DNA of 64,000 bases from Brevibacillus laterosporus LMG 15441. Its GTDB lineage: Bacteria; Bacillota; Bacilli; Brevibacillales; Brevibacillaceae. Below are positions 17,821 to 26,400 of this stretch, in pieces; position 1 is the stretch's first letter, and every line of letters begins with the position of its first letter. The notes under the pieces were generated by a model. The model made no database searches. It saw nothing but the letters and a program-made list of their open reading frames with translations, and was not told where the DNA came from. The translations under genes and the position numbers were made by a program. The DNA lies in contig NZ_CP007806.1 in assembly GCF_000219535.2 (NCBI RefSeq), positions 2,948,501 to 3,012,500 of the forward strand, read 5' to 3'.

Positions 17821-20800
17821 TTAAAAATCGAATTCTTCATCCTCAAAGGCATCTGGTAGCGCTGACGAATCTGAGTTCCTACTAAGCTCAAAACTAGCGA
17901 TTGTCTTGTCGAACCGAGATGGGATTTGCTTTAAAATTTGTAAATAAGCTTGCCCCAAGTCCTCCGCCGTTTCTCTTTTGAATAAGTTACTTGAATAGTA
18001 CAGATCAAATAATAGACCCTCATCAGGCGTCTCAACAGCGATGATGGATAAATCCATTTTGGAGGTAGTATCCGCAAAGTCATAGGCTATATAAGTTAAT
18101 TCTTCTGATTCTATCCTTGCTTGGTTCATATTTTGAAGGGTAAGCATCGTTTGAAATAGTGGTGTTCGACTCGTATCCCTTGGGATTTTAAGCTTTTCTA
18201 CTAGAGCATCAAAGGGATAATCTTGATGGTCGAACGCTTTAAGTGTTCGTACCTTTATTTCTGTAAAGAATTCTTCAAATGTTTTCGCAGCTTGAGGATA
18301 ATTACGCATTGGTAGGGTGTTAATAAACATCCCTACCACTCTTTCCAGATCAGCATGCTGCCTTCCCGCTACTGGGGTGCCAACTACAATATCCTCCTGT
18401 CCTGTACATGTAAACAGCAAAATATTATAGGCTGCTAACAGAAGCATATATAAGGTAGATTCAGTATCTTGAGCGATTTGATAAAGTTCTTCACTTTCAG
18501 TCTTAGGAAGGGTAAAGGAAATTCGTCCCCCTGCATTTGTACGTATGGAAGGGCGTGGATAATCGGTCAGCAAACGTAGAACTGGTGGCTGAACAGCGAA
18601 CGTATCCTTCCAATATTGTTCTTGTATCTTTACCTGCTCAGAAGCAAACCATTGATTCTGCCAATGTGTGAAATCCTTGTATTGTATAGGTAATGGCAAA
18701 AGTTCCTTTCCTTTATAGAAATCAATCAAATCCTCAATCAGGATTGCCATAGATATACCATCAGAAATGATATGGTGCATGTCCATGATCATGAAATGAC
18801 GCTCTGGTCCTAACTCATACAAGCCGACGCGAAACAGAGGTGCCTGTGATAAATGGAAGGGTTTTATGAATTCTTGAATTGCATCACGAAGCTCATCCTC
18901 TTGTATCTTACGTTGACTCAGATGAAAGGTTACCTGTTTATGGATTCGCTGAACCTGCTCTTCTCCTTGCCACTCAAACGAGGTACGGAGTGCTTCATGA
19001 CGTTCAATTAGTTGAGTAAGAGCTGTTTCAAAACGTTCCGGATTGACTGGACCTTCAATGATTACGCAAGTAGGAATGTTATAGCTTGTATCCCCTTGAT
19101 TCAGTTCGTCGACAATCAGCATTCTCCTTTGGGAAGCAGAAATCGGGTAATACGAACGCTCTTCCACGGGTTCCAATGGGGTTTGAATAAAGGCAGAATC
19201 TCCAGACACCTGAATCAACTGCTCCAGCGACTCAATGGTAGGATGATCAAAAATTTGTTTGACCGAAAGACTCACATTAAGTTCTTTGTACAGGATAGTA
19301 ACCAGCGTCATTGCCTTTAGAGAGTGACCTCCTATCCGAAAAAAATGATCCTGTATTCCGATTTTGTCTAGCTTCAAAATATCTTTCCAAATCCGTACCA
19401 ATTCCTCTTGCAGCGGAGTTTTAGCCGCCTCATATGAAGTAGCTGAAGTAAGGTAATCTTTCAATTGAGCTAGTGCTAATCTATTGATTTTCCCATTTGG
19501 AGTAAGCGGAAATTCAGGCAACTGCATAAATTGAGATGGAAGCATATAATCTGGTAAATGGCTTTGAGCAAACTCGGAAATTTCATCAAGGGTTACTTCA
19601 TTTTCCGAAACGAAATAAGCAATTAAGTATTTGATCCCATCCTCGTCTGTTTTATCAAGAACAATCACTTCTCTCATGCTAGGGAATTGTAATAGCCTTG
19701 CTTCTATTTCCTCCAGCTCGATACGAAAACCTCGAATTTTTACTTGATGATCCATTCTACCTATAAATTCCAGATCACCACTTTTAAGCCAACGCATTAA
19801 ATCACCAGTTCTATAGACGCGTGGCACGCATAGATGCGGTGTATCAATAAAACGCTCTTTGGTCAGCTCTGGAGCGTTAAAGTATCCATTCCCCACGCCT
19901 TCCCCACCAATACATAATTCACCTGGAATTCCCGGAGGAAGCAGTTGCAAATGTTTATCTAAGATATAAAGCTTGGCGTTATGTATTGGTTTTCCAATAG
20001 GAACCGTAGTAAGTTGCTGTAATTCCTCCTTGTTCAAGATATGGTACCCAGAAATATCTGTACACTCTGTTGGACCATATGTGTTGGATAACTCCGCTCT
20101 AAAATGGGGCGATTTGATCCAAGGCTGTAGTTGAACCATGTTGATCGGTTCACCACCAAGACTGATGTGGCGAATGCTTTTCAGCTTAGCATAATCATCG
20201 GCGACATTTTCATAAAGTAAGGGATAAAATGCACTAGGAGCGCAGTTAATCGTAGTTATCTGCTCTCTATCGATCACAGTCGACATCTGACGATAATCGA
20301 AAGGACCCGGGGAATAGATGATTAATCTTCCTCCAACAAGTAACACGCTAAACAAATTTTTCTGTGCCAAATCAAAACTATTGGGAGCAATCAGCAAAGC
20401 CCGTTCATTCTCTGAAAAAGACAGCTTCTTGATATACCAGTATAAAAGATTAACAAACGAATGATGTCTAATCATAGCTCCTTTTGGATTTCCTGTAGAA
20501 CCTGATGTATAGAGAACATACAGAATTCCTTCAGGTTGATAAGGTAAGTTTAGGTTTTCCGTAGGAGCAGTTGCTTGCGTCAAAATTTCTTCGATGATGA
20601 AAGTACGAGCTTGTTCTTGTGTGCCGTTCATTTTATGTTTTTGTTGGGTTAGTATCACAGAGGCTTGAGAATGTGTTAGTAAATAGTTGATTCGCTCCTC
20701 TGGATAATCAGGATCGACTTGTAGATATGTCGCACCTGATTTAACAATACCGAGGATACCAATTAATAATTCAAGAGAACGTTCCACCATAAAACCAACA

Positions 20801-21771
20801 ATTGTCCCCGCACTCACCTCTTGTTCATGTAAGAACCAGGCAACTTGATTCGCACGATCATTTAATTCACGATAGGTTAATGATTTCCCTTCGAATACAA
20901 CAGCAATCCGATCAGGCGTCCGTTCTACCTGCTCTTCGAAAAGCTGGGATACCGATTTATCGCGTGGATAGTCAAAGCTACTCACGTTAAAATCATAAAG
21001 TAACCGACAACGCTCAGCTTCATCTAGGAATGAGATTTCCATTAAGCTTTTATCCGGTTCTCTCATCACTTCAGAGAGATAATTGTCTAGATGATGAACG
21101 ATCATTTGCATCCGATCATGACTATACAGACTAGCATTATATTCAAGAGCGAGTTGTAAATGATCCGCTTTCTGAGAAAAGCTAAAGAGCGAGTCAGCTT
21201 TTAATTGGCTTACGCTGCTTTTCTCGTGGATGTCGTCTAGCATAATGCTTGTATTACATAATGGGAATATCCCATCTTCAACCTGCAATCCAGCTTTTGT
21301 CATCACCTGGTAAAATGGATAGTTGGAATTTTGGCTAGCTTCCTTGATGTTTTTACTCATTTGCATAAGTAACTGCTTAAACGTCATCTTATTTCGTTGT
21401 ATCTGAATACGTAACGGTAGTAATTTATTTACGATTTTCAATTCTTGCTTTTGTTTAAAGACAGGTGTACTAAACACAATATCATCTGCTTCGGTGTAGC
21501 GTGAAAGAAGATCTGCAAGAGCAGTAGCAAGAATCGTCAATATTGCATATGGAGATTGATTTGCAATCATCCGAATTTTTTCTGTTACCTCTGCTGAAAA
21601 CGAATGAGTGATGACTCCCTTTTGGAATTCCTCCAGCGATGTACGTAAAAATTCAATAGGGAACGTAGAAAGAGCACTAATCCCGTTCATTTGATCTAGC
21701 CAGTATGCTTCTTCTTTTTCTAATTTTTCATGAGAGAGTATGAGATTTTCTGTGATTTTGCTAGTCGTCAT
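17821..21771 (-). CDS. NRPS, C-lobe fragment - A - T - C, last NRPS gene of the cluster
   Basis: This 1316-residue protein starts with only the C-terminal half of a condensation fold (about residues 8-255, lacking HHxxxDG). An adenylation domain follows (about 275-765; YTSGSTGNPKG at 421, NTYGPTE at 563, YRTGDL at 653, PNGKINR at 758), then a carrier domain with Ser817 in IGGHSLKA, and a complete condensation domain (about 874-1290) with HHIISDG. The pocket residues read from core motifs are D-L-K-N-S-G-T-D-I; I cannot assign a substrate. It ends in DEEFDF. There is no thioesterase, so as the last gene it either passes the chain to another protein or releases it by condensation with an amine. 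GGAGG precedes the ATG. Confidence 0.9.
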   Translation of the reverse strand: MTTSKITENLILSHEKLEKEEAYWLDQMNGISALSTFPIEFLRTSLEEFQKGVITHSFSAEVTEKIRMIANQSPYAILTILATALADLLSRYTEADDIVFSTPVFKQKQELKIVNKLLPLRIQIQRNKMTFKQLLMQMSKNIKEASQNSNYPFYQVMTKAGLQVEDGIFPLCNTSIMLDDIHEKSSVSQLKADSLFSFSQKADHLQLALEYNASLYSHDRMQMIVHHLDNYLSEVMREPDKSLMEISFLDEAERCRLLYDFNVSSFDYPRDKSVSQLFEEQVERTPDRIAVVFEGKSLTYRELNDRANQVAWFLHEQEVSAGTIVGFMVERSLELLIGILGIVKSGATYLQVDPDYPEERINYLLTHSQASVILTQQKHKMNGTQEQARTFIIEEILTQATAPTENLNLPYQPEGILYVLYTSGSTGNPKGAMIRHHSFVNLLYWYIKKLSFSENERALLIAPNSFDLAQKNLFSVLLVGGRLIIYSPGPFDYRQMSTVIDREQITTINCAPSAFYPLLYENVADDYAKLKSIRHISLGGEPINMVQLQPWIKSPHFRAELSNTYGPTECTDISGYHILNKEELQQLTTVPIGKPIHNAKLYILDKHLQLLPPGIPGELCIGGEGVGNGYFNAPELTKERFIDTPHLCVPRVYRTGDLMRWLKSGDLEFIGRMDHQVKIRGFRIELEEIEARLLQFPSMREVIVLDKTDEDGIKYLIAYFVSENEVTLDEISEFAQSHLPDYMLPSQFMQLPEFPLTPNGKINRLALAQLKDYLTSATSYEAAKTPLQEELVRIWKDILKLDKIGIQDHFFRIGGHSLKAMTLVTILYKELNVSLSVKQIFDHPTIESLEQLIQVSGDSAFIQTPLEPVEERSYYPISASQRRMLIVDELNQGDTSYNIPTCVIIEGPVNPERFETALTQLIERHEALRTSFEWQGEEQVQRIHKQVTFHLSQRKIQEDELRDAIQEFIKPFHLSQAPLFRVGLYELGPERHFMIMDMHHIISDGISMAILIEDLIDFYKGKELLPLPIQYKDFTHWQNQWFASEQVKIQEQYWKDTFAVQPPVLRLLTDYPRPSIRTNAGGRISFTLPKTESEELYQIAQDTESTLYMLLLAAYNILLFTCTGQEDIVVGTPVAGRQHADLERVVGMFINTLPMRNYPQAAKTFEEFFTEIKVRTLKAFDHQDYPFDALVEKLKIPRDTSRTPLFQTMLTLQNMNQARIESEELTYIAYDFADTTSKMDLSIIAVETPDEGLLFDLYYSSNLFKRETAEDLGQAYLQILKQIPSRFDKTIASFELSRNSDSSALPDAFEDEEFDF

Positions 21772-21817
21772 GAATGCAAGCCTCCTAGATGTAGAAGATA
21801 GATGATTCCTCTAGACG

Positions 21818-23419
21818 TTATAATCGCTGCATTTTCCAAGTGCCATGGAGATGAAAATAGGGAACCTGCCCTTGCTCATCAATGTGAAATTGCACCGATT
21901 TAAACGTATCACTGACAAATAAACCGTGTTCCATTGGGATCAGAACTTCTGTAACCCCATCCTCTTCCATGATAAGTTTATGATCCTGACACGTTACATG
22001 ATAAACCCAGTCTGGAAATCCATGGTGTGAATAAGTCCCACAGCAAGCTTCTAGTTCCTCTGCTGTTAGAGACGTCCGATCATCTGGCAATAAGTAACGG
22101 TGACAGCGATTGTTATTGATCATAAGATACTGCACACAACCGTCACTTTCCCTTATCACTTTCAGATTCAACACATGATTTCCCTCTTCGTCATATCCCT
22201 GCAAGAAATCGCCTGTCCTTAGCTGTAGCCTAATTGGTTGGTTATTTAAGGTTAATAGCGACTGATCTTCCTTCGTAATTTCTATAAATCCTACGTTAGC
22301 TCCAAAGAAGGTTCCCGCAATGCCTGAGCATTCCCCGGCGTTATTTTGATCTTGGAGAAGCTCTGCGGAGGTTTTTGCTTGGACAAGCGGTAATTGCAAT
22401 TGCTCGAACACGAGACGGATAATTTTTTCATGCGGAAAGGGGCGATTATTAAGGATAATGACAGCACTCCCCGCCTCCTTATGCATAACAAAATCACCAC
22501 TATAGCTACTAATATCGCCAAAATGTCGAGAGATACGATGACCTGCCTCTGTTTCTTGCAAGAAAAATCCCAATCCAAATCCACTTTGATACGTGTTAAA
22601 TAATGGCGTGTTATATTCATGCATTTGCTGAATGGATTGGGCCTGAAGGAATTGCTTATCCATATCACATTCCTTATTCATATGTAAAAGGGCAAACTTA
22701 GCTAAATCTGTCACTGTTGACATCGCAAAAAAGGATGGATAATACGCTGTATTTTCTACAAAGCGATGCAGGACACAAATCTGATCATCATGTATATAAT
22801 GCGGCAATGCCAGAGAATGGGTCATGGCAAACAATGGATCATATGTGCTGCTATTCATTTCTAGAGGAGCAAAGACTACTTCTTGAATTAAGGCTGCAAA
22901 AGCTTTTCCTGTAACCTCTTCTGCTACACAGCCTACTAAATTGTAATGAAAATTACTATATGTATGAAGCTTTCCTGGTGGAGCCATCAATTTCATTTTA
23001 GAAAGCTCCTCAGAAACATGTCGCCGTAAGCCATCTGATTCGCGACTTCCAAGATAATCTCCACCGTTATTAAATCCTGCCGAATGGCTCAATAAAGTCC
23101 GAAGAGTTAACAGATTATTGTACGTGGGATTTTGGAGTGAAAACCAAGGAATGTAATTGATGATGGGAGTATCTAATTCAAGAAGTCCATCCTCTACTAA
23201 TTTCATGATCAACGTGGCGGTAAACAGCTTCGAAATCGAGCCTATACGAAATAATGTCTGTGGACTTACCGCTACTCCTGAATCTTGCACACTAGTCACA
23301 CCAAATCCCTTTGTATAGACTAATTCCTTATTATGGATAATAGCGATGGCCAGACCCGGTACACGGGCCTGCTCCATTTCCATCGTGATTTGATGCTCAA
23401 GCTCTTTTATACGTAGCAT
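21818..23419 (-). CDS. Beta-lactamase-fold serine hydrolase within the NRPS operon
   Basis: This 533-residue protein belongs to the class C beta-lactamase/D-aminopeptidase family. The SxxK motif is S61-I-S-K64 and the YxN motif Y154-S-N156; a third motif, HFGDISSYSG, lies near residue 295. A C-terminal domain of about 180 residues, rich in strands, follows the catalytic domain. There is no signal peptide and no membrane helix, unlike the membrane-anchored periplasmic prodrug peptidases of the ClbP type, so it should act in the cytoplasm. It sits between two NRPS genes with gaps of 46 and 19 bases and is clearly cotranscribed. Possible roles are hydrolytic release, trimming or acyl transfer on the product in a cluster with no thioesterase. 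The role is inferred. Confidence 0.87.
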   Translation of the reverse strand: MLRIKELEHQITMEMEQARVPGLAIAIIHNKELVYTKGFGVTSVQDSGVAVSPQTLFRIGSISKLFTATLIMKLVEDGLLELDTPIINYIPWFSLQNPTYNNLLTLRTLLSHSAGFNNGGDYLGSRESDGLRRHVSEELSKMKLMAPPGKLHTYSNFHYNLVGCVAEEVTGKAFAALIQEVVFAPLEMNSSTYDPLFAMTHSLALPHYIHDDQICVLHRFVENTAYYPSFFAMSTVTDLAKFALLHMNKECDMDKQFLQAQSIQQMHEYNTPLFNTYQSGFGLGFFLQETEAGHRISRHFGDISSYSGDFVMHKEAGSAVIILNNRPFPHEKIIRLVFEQLQLPLVQAKTSAELLQDQNNAGECSGIAGTFFGANVGFIEITKEDQSLLTLNNQPIRLQLRTGDFLQGYDEEGNHVLNLKVIRESDGCVQYLMINNNRCHRYLLPDDRTSLTAEELEACCGTYSHHGFPDWVYHVTCQDHKLIMEEDGVTEVLIPMEHGLFVSDTFKSVQFHIDEQGQVPYFHLHGTWKMQRL

Positions 23420-23438
23420 GCAAATCTCTCCTCTTCTT

Positions 23439-26400
23439 CTATAAATTCTCTAGATAATCAGCTAATTCTTCAATCGAGAGCGTATGATTCCCTACATCAC
23501 TTGGAGTGATCTCTTTTTCTTTCTTATTGAGACAATGATTGATAATGTCAAGCAAATGTTTTTTATATAGATCAATCATATTTTGTACTGTACTAAAATC
23601 GTACATGTTTTGGTTATATTCAAAGTGAAGTCGTAATGCACCATTCTGAATGATGCCAACAATTTCAAAATTGTACTGTCTCTGTACCCTGCGACTCAGA
23701 GTTGGACCTGTACGAAAAGGTGAAATTGAAAAGGCATCTGTTGAGATATCCTGATCAAATTGTCCCAGGTAATTGAACATAATTTGCGGCTTTACATTTA
23801 GATGACTGACGGTCTCTATGTCAGCAGATGTTACGTAGCGTAAGATGCCATAGCCAATTCCCTTATTCGGAACCTTCCGCAGATACTCTTTGGTATATTT
23901 AATATGATAGGCGATATCTGTGTCTTTTGTTTCAAGCAACACTGGATAAAGAGAGGTAAACCAGCCAACCGTCCGCGAAATGTCTATATTCTCACTGATG
24001 GGTTCTCTACCATGACCCTCTACATGTATGAGAGTGCGATTTTCACCAGTCCACTCTCTCATTGTAAGAGCAAGTGCCGTTAACAATACGTCATTTATTT
24101 CTGTGTTGTAGGCATGGTGAACTTCTTTTAATAAATGGTTAGTCTCTTCCTGATTAAGTTCCATGGTTAATGTCTTGCTATCCTGCATCCGATCATCAAT
24201 GACAATATGATCCTGAGGCAAGGACGCTATCGGTACATTAGCCAGTTGCTCCCAATAAGTAGATTCCTTTAGAATGGTTTGACTATTGGCATAAACATGA
24301 AGCTCTGTTGACCATTCTTTAAACGAATCCGTTTTATCCTGAAGAGAAATGGCTTCTCCGTTTTGTACCTGCATATAACCACTGGCAAGATCTTCAAGCA
24401 GAATTCTCCAAGAGATTCCATCAACTACTAAATGATGAATCGCGATCAATAAATGATCACCCTGATCCGTTTTAAAGTGTCCAATCGCGATCAACGGACC
24501 TGTGCTAAGTGTAAATCCAGCCTGAATATTAGATGCTTCAGCCTCGATCATAGCTGGCGTCACATGCTTACCTCTGAAATCTAAGCATGTATAATCAAAC
24601 AAACGATCTGAAAGTCCACGGATATTTTGTATAACGTGCTCCCCTTCTACATGAAACGTCATACGCAGAGCATCATGGTGTTCAACAAGTCGTGTAAATA
24701 CCTTTTGGAGCAATAGCTCGTCCCAGCCTTGTTCATGATGAAGCATTACTGCGTGATTGTAGTGATGGGCATCTGTTACATTTTGCTGAAAGAACCAATG
24801 CTGAATAGGTGTTAGACGTACATTCCCCTCAACTAGCTGGTTTGTTGTCCGTTTTGTTTTCATTTGTTTTACATGCATAGAAAGCTCTCTAATGGTTGGG
24901 TATTTGAATAAATCATTGATTTGAATTTTGTATTGATATTTCTGAATTAAGGAAGACACTTGTATCGCACGTATCGAATCTCCACCCAGTGAGAAAAAAT
25001 TGTCATGAACGCTTACATTAGTGACACCTAGGACTTTTTGCCAAACAGCAACTAATGCATCCTCTTTATCATTGGAAGCCTCCACATATTCAACGCCCGT
25101 GTCTATCATGGTCCAGTCTACTGGTAAAGCACTCCGATCTATTTTGCCGTTTGGAGTTAAAGGTAATTGTTCCAGGGGAGCAAAATATGCAGGGATCATA
25201 TAGCCCGGTAACCTCTCCGCAAGGAAACTGCGCAGTTGAGTTACATTTTTGTTTATTTTATTTGTTCCTGCTTTCCAGACAATGTAGGCAACGAGTTGTT
25301 TATCATCATTTTCATCCGTTTGAGTAGTAACCGCTGCTTCTGCAATATCTGGATGTTTAAGAATCGCTGTTTCAATCTCGCCTAACTCCATGCGATAGCC
25401 ACGTATTTTGACCTGATAATCTTTTCGATCTATAAATTCAAGTGTTCCATCTGCTCGATATCGCCCCAAATCACCTGTTTGGTACAATCGAGACTGTGGA
25501 TCGGAAGAGAATGGATTCGGAATAAATTTCTCACTAGTCAAATCTTCTTTATTCCAGTAACCTTTCACTACTCCTTTTCCACCGATATAAATCTCACCGA
25601 TCACCCCAATCGGTAGAATATGATGGTGCTCATCAAGAATGAAAATTTGGGTATTAGCAATCGGGTTCCCAATGTAGGCAATTTGATCTGTCTCAGCTAT
25701 CTGATGAATCGCCGACCAAATTGTTGTTTCGGTCGGACCATACATGTTGTATATGCTTGCCTTTGTTTGCCTTTGTATCTGATGCATCAGAGAAGCTGGG
25801 AAAGCTTCACCGCCCACTAGCAAGGCCTCAAGAGATTGTAAAAACTTCTGAGAGCTAGGATCAGCGGCAATCATCTTGAGCCGTGACGGCGTCGTTTGCA
25901 TCATGGTGATCGGACGGATACTCGGAGTTGTATCGCTAGCTAAAGCTTTGACCTCGCTTTTTCTAGCGTACTTATCCTTGAAAGCAGCTAAGTGATGCAA
26001 GCTTTGAATTACAGAAGCATGATCAATACCAAAATCGAGTAAACAAGCGATTTCATTCACACCGATATGATAGAGCTGCTCAACTAATTTATGACAAGTC
26101 TTTGGTGTCCCAAGTAAAGTCGCCGTATTCCAATAGCGTTGAAAAGCGACTTCCAGAATTTGTTCAATATCCTCCTCTGATACGTTGTTCATATCCAGCA
26201 TATCTGTGCCGATAGTAAGATTTTTAGCCAGATTACGTATCAAGCTCACACTAGATCTTAGATAGTCACAAAATGGTTTTTTTACTTTGTCATGTACATA
26301 ATCAATATCATCATCAATAAAGGTATGAAGCATGAGTGACACCTTGAACAGCTTTGGATCATACCCATTCTCGCGGAGGGTCTCATGATACAGACGAATA

